NCBI GenBank assembly: GCA_018985225.1 | Contig: JADGIF010000077.1 | Span: 1 to 22,985, forward strand | Length of the DNA stretch: 22,985 bases | Origin: Amoeboradix gromovi | Lineage: Eukaryota > Sanchytriomycota > Sanchytriomycetes > Sanchytriales > Sanchytriaceae | Direction: 5' to 3' | Shown: positions 9,325 to 17,315 of the stretch, in pieces | Numbering within the stretch: position 1 is the stretch's first letter | How the letters are laid out: the number at the start of each line of letters is the position of its first letter | Position numbers and translations under genes: made by a program | Notes under the pieces: model-generated | Database searches by the model: none | What the model saw: only the letters and a program-made list of their open reading frames with translations | What the model was told of the DNA's origin: nothing

Positions 9325-9525
9325 ATGAAGAAAGAGTACCGTCTAAGAAAATGCACCTTTTGCTTAGATGCTCAAAGACCTCATATATTTGAACGAGATG
9401 CAGGGTCTTCTAGTTTTATTTTAAAAAGAGGAATACAATCAATGAGAGAAAATTGGTATAATAGAAGATCTTTTATTAACACTTCCTCCGTATGGTGCAC
9501 CTCCTTTAAAAACGAGTTGGTCTAG
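9325..9525 (+). CDS. Mini-protein: C-terminal remnant of a Fanzor/TnpB-like nuclease
   Basis: A 66-residue frame from ATG at 9325 to TAG at 9523-9525, which lies within the right inverted repeat. It begins MKKEYRLRKCTFC, carrying the second CxxC of the Fanzor zinc finger, then ERDAGSSSFIL, matching the third RuvC acidic motif (RD-x-x-A/S). The C-terminal tail is basic and aromatic (ENWYNRRSF). The first CxxC, two other catalytic acids and the recognition lobes are missing, so nuclease activity is not expected. A TATA box lies 73 bases upstream, so it could be transcribed. Whether it is made, or is only a relic retained because it overlaps the element end, cannot be told from sequence. Confidence 0.5.
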   Translation: MKKEYRLRKCTFCLDAQRPHIFERDAGSSSFILKRGIQSMRENWYNRRSFINTSSVWCTSFKNELV

Positions 9526-9775
9526 TTTTTATATTTGGTGTCCCACCCCAGGGCTAGTAATAATTCGAATAATCCCATTAAATTAAATTAATATACCATG
9601 ATAATTTCAGTGCTACCAAATCAATCTTCAGCCAATTGTTAACTCTTGTTTGAAAAAGGAATTAGTTTCATACAGAATTCAAAAAGTCAGGAAAGCATAA
9701 CCATATTAAATGAAATCGGTTATGAAAAAGGAAAACCTCGAGGGTTTTGCAAAGGTATGAAACAAGCTAAATTTA

Positions 9776-10846
9776 TTACTTGATTTTGGAATCAATCAAT
9801 TCATTTGACACCTTTGTCAATTTTCTTGCCAGCTCCTCATCATATGCAAGTTTATGTAAGCGCGTACACAACTGGCAATCCGAGTAGTATTTTCCAAATT
9901 GAATTTCAGGGTCGAGAGCGCAAACTATTGTTGTAGAAGTGCCTTGGGGAATATCTTTGCCTCCTAACAACAATCCAGCCTCACTAAATTTTAGCGCACA
10001 ACAGAATTGAATAGCACTTTGCGCTCCAAAGTGCTGCATCAAGTTGGTACTCTGAATGTTTCCAGGATGCAGTGCCACAAAAGCCACTTTGTCGCTCCCG
10101 AATTGTTTTTGCATATCCACAGTAAACAAAATATTGGCTAACTTGGAGTGGCCATAACGTTCCCAGCAATTGTAGCTTTTAGATCCATCTAGATCGTTGA
10201 ATAAAATGCCTTCTTTAGGAGAAAAAATAACATGGGCAATACTACTTAAAACAACCACACGGGAAGGTTCAGAAGTTGCTGATTTCTGCAACACTGGCAA
10301 CAATAACTTTGTCAAATAGAAATGGCCTAGATGGTTAGTGCCGAACTGATTTTCAAAGCCGTCTTCAGTTAAACTCATCGGGCATGCCATAACGCCGGCG
10401 TTGTTAATCAGTACATTGATTGGTTTACCTGATTTAATATATTGCTCAGAAAAAGCTTTTATTGATTTCAAACTACTTAGATCTAGTTGCATCACAGTAA
10501 TATTCGCATTAGGAAGATCTTTTAAAATATCTTTCTTTGCTTCCTCACCTTTGGATGTGTTTCTGCTACAGATAGTGATGATGCCGTTTTGTTTTGCTAA
10601 GACTCTGGCAGTTTCCTTTCCAAGACCGATGTTGGCACCAGTTATTACAAAGTGTTTACCTACTACTCTTTCCTTGAACACAGCTGCTACTTCATCTGCT
10701 GTGGTTTTGTTGTTGAATTCGGGGTTTGAAGACATGCCAAATTGTGTGAAGGAGATCATTCTTAGCCCAAATGACATCTGCCTAATGAAAATCGTTTGGC
10801 ACAAGCTCATTGAGACGGGACCTGAAGAGATGAAAGTGGATTTCAA
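9776..10846 (-). CDS. Short-chain dehydrogenase/reductase, retinol dehydrogenase/WWOX-like
   Basis: A 356-residue NAD(P)-dependent oxidoreductase. The Rossmann motif TGANIGLG is at 69-76, NNAG at 148-151, GTNHLGHFYLT at 169-179, a catalytic Ser near 201-202, and Tyr231-x3-Lys235 in YGHSKLANIL. CSRN after the second strand suggests a preference for NADP(H), as in retinol-dehydrogenase-like enzymes. The substrate cannot be told. About 60 residues precede the domain; the stretch MKSTFISSGPVSMSLC is Ser-rich and basic and could be a mitochondrial targeting sequence. Translation could also begin at Met38 (MSSNPEFNNK), giving a more usual length. Stop is TAA. Confidence 0.93.
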   Translation of the reverse strand: MKSTFISSGPVSMSLCQTIFIRQMSFGLRMISFTQFGMSSNPEFNNKTTADEVAAVFKERVVGKHFVITGANIGLGKETARVLAKQNGIITICSRNTSKGEEAKKDILKDLPNANITVMQLDLSSLKSIKAFSEQYIKSGKPINVLINNAGVMACPMSLTEDGFENQFGTNHLGHFYLTKLLLPVLQKSATSEPSRVVVLSSIAHVIFSPKEGILFNDLDGSKSYNCWERYGHSKLANILFTVDMQKQFGSDKVAFVALHPGNIQSTNLMQHFGAQSAIQFCCALKFSEAGLLLGGKDIPQGTSTTIVCALDPEIQFGKYYSDCQLCTRLHKLAYDEELARKLTKVSNELIDSKIK

Positions 10847-11100
10847 AACTGAAAGAGGGGTTGGGTTTTCAAATGCCCTTGCATCCTTAAAAAGTATCCA
10901 AAACTGTGTGGCACAATTCTTACAGCTTTTGTTATTTATTCAATAAACCATTTTCTTAATTAAATCACAATTCCTTTATATAAAAAGTATTCTGATTGTT
11001 TAAACACTCAATATTCTTCCTTTACCCAAATGAAAAATAGAATCAAATTCTGTAATCCAGAATGTGTTAAATCTAAAGAAATGGTTTAAAGGTAATCCCA

Positions 11101-11391
11101 CCTCAAGGTAGCGAAAGCGAGAGCTATCAATGTAACGCAACGACTAAAACTGTTGCTTTCTAAATGGAAATTCTCGATTAACAAGGAAACCAGGACTTTC
11201 AAAGAAAATTTAAGAAATGAGAATGTGATTTATTACAGTAATGGCAGTTGCAGTCGCAGCAGAGATTTTCGCTGCTCTATAATCCTCGTTAAAAGTCTTG
11301 ATTTCCGAGAAAATCGACAATTTCCACAGAGAAACAAGCAATGCTAGATGCTCCGTTACGGTGATTCCTCACGCTTTTCACTACCCTGAGG
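11101..11391. repeat. Fold-back (long inverted) repeat element
   Basis: Two imperfect arms of about 105 bases, 11101-11204 and 11287-11391, are reverse complements of each other. The outer edges read CCTCAAGGTAG on one side and CTACCCTGAGG on the other, and an 82-base spacer lies between them. Transcribed, it would form a long hairpin. A single arm recurs at 21418-21524. This looks like a fold-back or MITE-like element unrelated to the Fanzor family, since the ends differ. No coding potential seen; no target duplication identified. Confidence 0.7.
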
Positions 11392-11452
11392 CGGGATTGA
11401 ATAAGGATGCAGATAATTGATGTATATGTTTCTTGCTGCCATATGGTCTCTA
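11284..11452 (-). repeat. Dispersed repeat, inverted mate at 21358-21524
   Basis: About 168 bases matching the reverse complement of 21358-21524 at roughly 90 percent by eye. It covers the right arm of the fold-back element plus about 60 bases outside it (to ATATGGTCTCT). Because the match runs past the fold-back edge, either the true element is longer than the hairpin or a larger segment was copied. Confidence 0.75.
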
Positions 11453-11616
11453 TCCATGTCAGTTTCTCAATGTCGATGAGTGTTCAAGTATCTACAAGTT
11501 ATTTATTCAAATCTAAGATTTCAGGATTGCGAGTTTAGAGCTACTTCTCATAAATGAATAGCAGGTATATCCTGCTTTTATCCCATTCGAAATATTTAGA
11601 AAATAAGAGTATTTAT

Positions 11617-12089
11617 GGGACACCAAATATAAAAACTAGACTAACTCGTTTTTAAAGGAGGTGCACCATAAGGAGGAAATCATTAATAAAAGATCTTCTT
11701 CTATTATACCAATTTTCTTTCATTGATTGTATTCCTCTTTTTAAAATAAAACTAGAAGACCCTGCATCTCGTTCAAATATATGAGGTCTTTGAGCATCTA
11801 AGTAAAAGGTGCATTTTCTTAGACGGTACTCTTTTCTACAGTCGTTTTGTAATGTTATACTAAAATCATTACTCTTGTCTATTTCTTTGAAGTGTAATAG
11901 TGATATTTTATTTCAAATAAAGATTGTGTAAGAGAATAGCTGTACAGAATATTTATTTTCCTTTTATACTCGTCAACTCCGCAACTAGCTGAATGTCCAC
12001 TCGCCTCTTAGATCCATAACATTAATAAAGCTGAAATAATGTGCCAAATCGTTACAGAAAGTTAGTCCAGTTTTTATATTTGATGTCTC
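11617..12089 (-). mobile_element. Fanzor-derived transposon copy, 473 bp, reversed
   Basis: Same family as 9155-9544, in the opposite orientation. Right terminus at 11617 (GGGACACCAAATATAAAA), left terminus at 12089. It keeps the reversed TATA box (11960-11968), CTGTACAG (11940-11947), about 100 bases more internal sequence than the 9155 copy, and the C-terminal coding end. Two changes mark decay: the second Cys of the RKCTFC motif is Tyr (TGC to TAC), and the frame has no ATG near its head. The tail also carries indels (an extra GAA, missing bases before the Trp codon). Flanks ATAAATAC and CTACATTT give no clear duplication. Confidence 0.88.
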
Positions 12090-12449
12090 AAATGTAGAAG
12101 ACATGTGCTCTCGATAATTGGTTTATTAAGTAGAATTCGTCGTCTGTATTTACCAACGTTTCTTTGAATTTTGACATATTCAGGGCGATGCTACGTGTAC
12201 AATTTGCAACTGATGATTAACGAAGTTATCGGGTTTCTTATGTGGTATGAGAAGTCTAGAAAGAGAGAAAATTTGAGCAATGTAGCTCATGTAATCACGA
12301 TATATTATTTGATTAATTAAATCGATGATTGCAATTAATCTTTGATTATTGGCTATTTTCTAAATAGCTGGTAACTGGAGCAAACTTAATATAATCGAAA
12401 TGGCATTGGCATTTAAGTGGCAAGTACCAATTTCTGTCTCAAAATTTAA
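12090..12449 (+). other. Intergenic, possible unseen first exon
   Basis: AT-rich, no gene called. Just inside the next gene, TTTCTCTGTTTTTGTCAACAG (12453-12473) looks like a pyrimidine-rich 3' splice site. That gene lacks a full signal peptide, so a short first exon may lie in this stretch. No ATG exon with a matching phase and GT donor was found by eye. Confidence 0.35.
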
Positions 12450-13181
12450 ATGATTTCTCTGTTTTTGTCAACAGCATCATCTCAGTCTGCGAACTGGTTT
12501 ACTGACACATATCTAGCTCCTTACAATTATTTTAAATCTACGATTACAGTTCCTAAAATACCACCTAAAGAATGGAAAACATTGTTTCTGTGGCCAGGGT
12601 TACAGCCTGGTGGTGGGAAAAACTATTATCCAATTGACAATGGTGTACTACAGCCAGTTCTCACCTATGGTGAATCATGTGCACCAAATCCGCTTAACTC
12701 AAATAACCAAACATTAAAAAACTACGAGAACTCTTGGTGGATCTCTGCTCAATATGTTAACACTGTTGGTACTTTTCCAAATTATTCTGGGTGCTATGGT
12801 GGGGAGAGAATGAAGGTCAAAGCAGGTGACTCCCTTGATCTCATTTTTGAATTTAAAAAACCGATTTGGAGACAGAAAGTTTTGAATTTACGAAATTACC
12901 GCTCTGTTTCTTTTGATATTGACATGTTAGGCCAGGCTCAGGGATGGGCAGAATGGGTTGTTGAGCCCGCTGGTGGATGGCACAAGCATGCACCGCAATT
13001 TAACGTCACAAATATTGAACTACGAACAGCTACATCACATCCGAAAAACTTTTGTGTTTATTCACAAAGTATTTCTCCAGATTTCACTGGCGCAAATTTG
13101 AATTGTGCACAACCGAAATTCCCAAAACCGAATATTTGTCGAATCTCCAGCTGTGTTTTTAACTTGCCAAATAATAAATAA
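12450..13181 (+). CDS. Probable secreted protein of unknown function (WPGLQPGG/GVLQPVLT type)
   Basis: A 243-residue protein rich in aromatic and Gly/Asn residues with seven Cys, typical of extracellular beta-sandwich proteins. Recurrent-looking family motifs are LFLWPGLQPGGG, NGVLQPVLTYGESC, WWISAQYVN and GQAQGWAEWVVEP. I recall similar motifs in secreted fungal and oomycete proteins with a concanavalin A/glutamic-peptidase-like fold, but not a proven function. The Gln/Glu pair of glutamic peptidases could be sought in LQPVLT and AEWVVE; this is speculative. The N-terminus MISLFLSTASSQS is too short for a normal signal peptide, and a splice-acceptor-like run ends at 12473. The true start may therefore be in an upstream exon. 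Stop TAA. Confidence 0.75.
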   Translation: MISLFLSTASSQSANWFTDTYLAPYNYFKSTITVPKIPPKEWKTLFLWPGLQPGGGKNYYPIDNGVLQPVLTYGESCAPNPLNSNNQTLKNYENSWWISAQYVNTVGTFPNYSGCYGGERMKVKAGDSLDLIFEFKKPIWRQKVLNLRNYRSVSFDIDMLGQAQGWAEWVVEPAGGWHKHAPQFNVTNIELRTATSHPKNFCVYSQSISPDFTGANLNCAQPKFPKPNICRISSCVFNLPNNK

Positions 13182-13645
13182 AGCTTGCTGGTCGTAAATT
13201 GTATTAAATAGCCTTTTATGTGGTACTTATGAAAGCAATCACTAGAGGAATTTTTATCAGACTCTTTCGATTTCCAATCTCGCCCACCAAATTACAACGG
13301 CAAAATTCATTTTTAATTAAGTAATTTGAGTTTGCTGCTTTTGACGATTTCATGTAGCATTTCAGTAAGAATAACATAGTTTTACTTACTCTTTTGTGGA
13401 ATGTTTGATATCTAATGAGAGATCTCTATTTACTTTTGTCAATCCTTTTCACTACCTCAATTCTACATCCATAATGCCTTCCTTTTATTGTTAAGCCTCT
13501 TTAAAAATCATATGCATATATAAATCAGAATTATGTTTGGAAACTGGTGAGAATGTATGGCGGACGAGCAGACTAGTTACTTGAAGTGATGCAGTTCAAC
13601 TAGATCATCGTTAGTTTAAGTGAAAAGAAAAATAAATTTATTAAG
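13182..13645 (+). other. Intergenic between convergent genes, nothing recognised
   Basis: About 460 AT-rich bases where the secreted-protein gene and the U2AF65 gene converge. It should contain both 3' ends. A stretch near 13270-13295 ending CTCGCCCACCA briefly resembles a tRNA 3' end, but no matching acceptor strand exists upstream. Confidence 0.5.
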
Positions 13646-14893
13646 TTACGAATTTTCATGTAAGATTCCTTTATCCCATAACTCCTTTGGATAAAATGTA
13701 CATAATACGGTCTTATCGTAGTAAACTTTACCATTAATCTGATCAGCAGCTTCAAAAGCATCCGATTCATTTTCAAATTCAACAAAAACCTTTGGAACTC
13801 CAATCTTTTCTAAAACGCTAGCCGGATTGTCTGGATCAATCCATGTGTTAGGTCTAGGTATCTCAATTTTGACAATTTTCTTCAGCTCTAAACCTACATC
13901 TTTTTTAATTCTTTTTATTTGATCGTCACTGACTACATCACTATCGTCCAGCAAGTTATACAGACACAGAATGTTGGATTTTTCCACTGATAGCTTGTTG
14001 AAAAGCTTGCTGAAGTCAGGGTATCCCTGAGGTATTCCATTTGGCAACATCTTAGCTGGACAGTAAGTCGATTTACTACCAAACAAAGCACGTTGAACGC
14101 CTAATCTACTATTAGATATCTCCATACCATTGAGAGAATTAATTGCAATGTCAGTAAATGTTAAATCTTCATATTCGCAGTAACAATGACCTTTATGATG
14201 TCCATGAGGCCCTTTCTCTAATTCAAAGGCTTTTAAAGGTCCTACAGTATTCAAAAGTTCCTTGATCTGTTCTTCGTTAAAGTCCAGAGGAATGTTTGTG
14301 ACTACAAGTTTATTCTCACTCTCCTCAACGTGATCAGGCATCATCAAATCATCCTTTGTAGGAGCTACGTAGTTGGGTGGACGCGAAAGCAGGATATCCT
14401 GATTCTGAAATTGTATGTTAGTCAGACTAAGAGCATTTGTAGTGTCATTAATGGTGGCAAATTCTACGAACTCATTTGTAACTCGTAAAACTGGTTCAAT
14501 CTTATCATGCGCCAATTTTTCATTCAGAAATACACGCAAAAGCTGTTTATCCAGCTTGTTAGCATTGGATATTCGCAGTCTTTTGGCTTCTCTAAGGCTA
14601 AAATTGCTGGTGTTCAATAAATTAAGTATAAAACCGTATGCAAGATTAAGGCTGGGAAGAATAGTGTCACCATTTTGACGAGCAACGCCCACATGAAATG
14701 GCAAAGGGAAATGTTGAGTCTCTTTGATCGCCGCAGCATTGTCCCAAAATTGTTCATACCCTTCAGGTTTTAAATCCCAATAAAATATACGCCTTTTCCA
14801 ATTCTGGAGGTTGAGCAACTTACCTTGGTCGTCATGTCCATCATGCTGTTTTTTACTAGCTCGTAAAGTTGCTTCTAATTGATCAATGTGCAT
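13646..14893 (-). CDS. U2AF2: Splicing factor U2AF large subunit (U2AF65-like)
   Basis: A 415-residue protein with the U2AF65 order: a ligand motif for the small subunit around Trp39 (KRRIFYWDLKPEGYE), a divergent RRM1 (about 100-175, ending NEFVEFATINDTTNAL and QDILLSRPPNYVAP), a well kept RRM2 (195-270, GPLKAFELEKG, INSLNGMEI, LGVQRALFGSK), and a C-terminal UHM (306-405, NILCLYNLL, VKIEIPRP, PKVFVEFENESDAF). It binds the polypyrimidine tract and recruits U2 snRNP through SF1 and SF3B1. There is no Arg/Ser domain: a TGA lies two codons before the ATG, so the short acidic head is genuine unless an exon is missed. The first strand of RRM1 lacks the usual RNP2 form. The UHM R-x-F loop reads GKVYY. 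Confidence 0.93.
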   Translation of the reverse strand: MHIDQLEATLRASKKQHDGHDDQGKLLNLQNWKRRIFYWDLKPEGYEQFWDNAAAIKETQHFPLPFHVGVARQNGDTILPSLNLAYGFILNLLNTSNFSLREAKRLRISNANKLDKQLLRVFLNEKLAHDKIEPVLRVTNEFVEFATINDTTNALSLTNIQFQNQDILLSRPPNYVAPTKDDLMMPDHVEESENKLVVTNIPLDFNEEQIKELLNTVGPLKAFELEKGPHGHHKGHCYCEYEDLTFTDIAINSLNGMEISNSRLGVQRALFGSKSTYCPAKMLPNGIPQGYPDFSKLFNKLSVEKSNILCLYNLLDDSDVVSDDQIKRIKKDVGLELKKIVKIEIPRPNTWIDPDNPASVLEKIGVPKVFVEFENESDAFEAADQINGKVYYDKTVLCTFYPKELWDKGILHENS

Positions 14894-15089
14894 GGTTCAA
14901 GGAGAGGAATTGAAAATAAGTAATTTATTGTTCGCTGCTCTCCATATCTATCAAATACCTGTAGTGCAAATTACGAAGAGTGACTGATACAGCTATTGCG
15001 GAGGTTATTATGATAAATACTGTTTTTGTTTGACTTGACATTCGCAGGGTAAAATGTGTTTTAGGGAATTAATATCGTTGTAAACATCT

Positions 15090-15388
15090 GGGACATCAAA
15101 TATAAAGACTAGACTAACTTTCTGAAGTAGTTTGAGTCATTATTTTAGATGTGTACTAACCAGTACTAAATTAAATTAATCTTATTGGTTACATCTTTTG
15201 CTTAGATGCTCAAAGACCTCATATATTTGAACGAGATGCAGGGTCTTCTTGTTTTATTTAGAAGAGGGGATTGAAAGTAATGAAAGAAAATTGGTATATT
15301 AGAAGATCTTTTATTAATGATAGCATTTCCTCCGTATGGAGCACCTTCTTTAAAAACGGGTTAGTCTAGTTTTTATATTTGGTGTCCC
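15090..15388 (+). mobile_element. Fanzor-derived transposon copy, 299 bp
   Basis: The shortest copy. Left terminus GGGACATCAAATATAAA at 15090, right terminus at 15388. Almost the whole left half, with TATA box and palindrome, is deleted. What remains on the right begins in the zinc-finger coding region (FCLDAQRP, ERDAGSSC) and keeps the TAG within the right inverted repeat. A small indel after the Phe-Ile codons breaks the frame. Flanks AAACATCT and AACTCTTG show no exact duplication. It ends 67 bases before the TAM41 start codon. Confidence 0.87.
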
Positions 15389-15455
15389 AACTCTTGGCTA
15401 TTTCTCCTTATCAGCCCGTATTGAAATCGATTTTCTCGAATTTCTAGTGTGTCAC

Positions 15456-16475
15456 ATGGAGCACAAACTAATTCTACAGCAATTCAAAGCTCCGATTCGA
15501 CATGCTATAGGATATGGTTCTCGCATATTTCTTCAATCTGACAAGACTAATTCCAAAAAGCAGATAGATTTCATCATTGGTACCACACATGCTGCTCACT
15601 TTCATTCAGTAAACTTGGAGCAATATCCAAAGCATTACAGTTTTCTTCGGCTGTTTGGCAGCGAACCTGTAGCCGCTATTCAACAACAGGGTGCGGGTGT
15701 TTATTATAACACATATTGTAAACATGAAAATAACCATTTCAAGTATGGTGTAGTCACAATTGATCAACTATGCAGTGATCTGATCCAGTGGAACACGTTC
15801 TTTTTTTCTGGAAGATTCCAAAAGCCGGTTCTTACATACTACCAGGATGTCAGAGTGTCCATTGCTAACCAGGTCAACCTGATGAATGCTGTTAGACTAG
15901 CCATTTGTATGAATTATGGCAAATACAATAAATACATAGCTAATTCTCCTAGACCTGGGTGGGACTCATGGGTCGAAATACCATTTGTTGACATTTGTAG
16001 GGAAATTGCCTCTTTTTCATATTATGCTGATTTTAGAACAATTCTTGGGATAGATTCTGGCAAGGTAGATAGTATAGTTAACTATCAGTTGCATTACTTT
16101 AAAACTTTATACCATCCAATTATAAGAAATGGATTATATGACTCAGTAATGATTAAAGATGATTTACTACTATGTAGAGTAGACTCTAAAGTACTAGCTA
16201 AACATTTGACCGAGCTGCCTTCTCATTTTAAATACAAGCTAGCTAGAAGACATTTTAGAGACGAAGGAATAGTCCATCGCGTTCCAGAAAATAATTTATT
16301 AGATGAGACAAAAGTTGGGTTAGACATGCTGGAAGATCCAGCCAGGCTTCGGAAGTTATGCATTAGTTCCCTTAAAAGTATTGGAATTCAACCAAGTTTG
16401 ATTGAGGTTTCCAAGGGGTTACTAAGCGCAGGTGCTGTCAAAAGTTTTAAATATGTGATACAGAAACTAATTTAA
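15456..16475 (+). CDS. TAM41: Mitochondrial CDP-diacylglycerol synthase (Tam41/MMP37)
   Basis: Makes CDP-diacylglycerol from phosphatidic acid and CTP on the matrix side of the inner mitochondrial membrane, feeding cardiolipin synthesis. Family signatures run in order: APIRHAIGYGS (residues 12-22, nucleotide site), QIDFIIGTTHAAHFHSVNL (Asp38), GAGVYYNTYC, KYGVVTIDQLCSDLIQWNTF, GRFQKPV, ASFSYYADFR, and the C-terminal SAGAVKSFKYVIQKL amphipathic segment. The protein is 339 residues from the ATG at 15456. The frame is open further upstream into the transposon end at 15354 but has no earlier ATG. It lacks the long N-terminal extension seen in the yeast protein. The transposon just upstream probably supplies part of the 5' leader or promoter. 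Stop TAA. Confidence 0.95.
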   Translation: MEHKLILQQFKAPIRHAIGYGSRIFLQSDKTNSKKQIDFIIGTTHAAHFHSVNLEQYPKHYSFLRLFGSEPVAAIQQQGAGVYYNTYCKHENNHFKYGVVTIDQLCSDLIQWNTFFFSGRFQKPVLTYYQDVRVSIANQVNLMNAVRLAICMNYGKYNKYIANSPRPGWDSWVEIPFVDICREIASFSYYADFRTILGIDSGKVDSIVNYQLHYFKTLYHPIIRNGLYDSVMIKDDLLLCRVDSKVLAKHLTELPSHFKYKLARRHFRDEGIVHRVPENNLLDETKVGLDMLEDPARLRKLCISSLKSIGIQPSLIEVSKGLLSAGAVKSFKYVIQKLI

Positions 16476-16598
16476 TAATAAATTGTTCGTTTTGAATGAA
16501 TTAAATTTTGTTCGTATTTATGCTCTTATCATGTGATTGTTAGTAGTTTCTTAGTGACGTGTTACTTTTAATGTTTGAAACAAGTATACTGACTAGAA

Positions 16599-17087
16599 AT
16601 GATTCAGGAATATGTAGCTGCTACGAACGATATCCAGAAACTTAGCCAAGCTTTGAAGATAATAAACCATTGCCATCAAAGCATGAGCAATGATGATTTT
16701 GAGTACCTCTTATATTTGGTAGGAAGTTTGATAATTAAAAAGGTTACACGGCATGTGTTTCTAAGGAAAACGGATGAGAGATCAGAGGACATGATTAAAC
16801 TATGTGACTTAGTCTGTGATGCACCATTTGCAGTAAAGTTGTTACCTTATTTAGCAGAATACACTGTTGATAAACATGACCATTGTAAATACATTTCAAA
16901 AATGTTTATCACACTATTAAAGCTAAAACTTAAAGATGCGTCTCGGGTCATAGGTATGCTAAAAACATATCGGATGGAAAAAGCTCAAGTGGAGGCCATT
17001 TTTAGCTTGATTCGACATGATTCGGAATTATCAGAAGCTTTCAAGGCTTTCGTCTTACCGGATATGATCCACATCATAAGTCGATAA
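16599..17087 (+). CDS. Hypothetical all-helical protein, 162 residues
   Basis: Not recognised. It is predicted almost entirely helical, with amphipathic repeats (DDFEYLLYLVGSLIIKKV, MIKLCDLVCDAPFAVKLL, MFITLLKLKLKDASRVIGM) and no signal peptide or clear membrane segment. The spacing of helices recalls alpha-solenoid fragments, but no repeat signature is clear. It lies 123 bases after TAM41 on the same strand. A TGA two codons before the ATG fixes the start. TAA stop. Confidence 0.75.
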   Translation: MIQEYVAATNDIQKLSQALKIINHCHQSMSNDDFEYLLYLVGSLIIKKVTRHVFLRKTDERSEDMIKLCDLVCDAPFAVKLLPYLAEYTVDKHDHCKYISKMFITLLKLKLKDASRVIGMLKTYRMEKAQVEAIFSLIRHDSELSEAFKAFVLPDMIHIISR

Positions 17088-17315
17088 CTAAGTTTAATAA
17101 ACAACTCATATCGTAATCACAGCTAGATAATAAACTAAAGTACTTTTTCCTTCAATTTATTTAACTTTTTTATGGTTTGCCTGCGTTAAATGCGAAGATT
17201 TGAAATAAATTGGAGACCTCATTCTCAAATATAACACAACTTAATTTTATACCTAACTTGCGCTAGTTCCATGAGTGAGAGCTACAAATTGTATTTAGTA
17301 AAAAAGAAACACACT

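Larger units (their letters stand above)
9155..9544 (+). mobile_element. Short Fanzor-derived transposon copy, 390 bp, with intact small frame
   Basis: Bounded by imperfect inverted repeats of about 30 bases: left GAGACATCAAATATAAAAAC, right the complement of GGGACACCAAATATAAAA followed by ACTAGACCAAC. The left half carries the sub-terminal block, a TATA box and CTGTACAG. The right half encodes the end of a Fanzor-like protein (RLRKCTFC, then ERDAGSSS), ending on a TAG inside the right inverted repeat. The middle of the parent gene is deleted. Flanks TAATAACT and ACCCCAGG show no clear target duplication. It is probably non-autonomous and mobilised, if at all, by enzymes encoded elsewhere. 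Confidence 0.88.

Noticed and set aside
10401-10946. Long plus-strand frame of 181 codons
   Set aside because: It lies antisense to the dehydrogenase, whose catalytic motifs are complete; an antisense shadow.
13240-13300. tRNA-like 3' end (CTCGCCCACCA)
   Set aside because: No complementary acceptor strand or D-arm upstream at the right distance.
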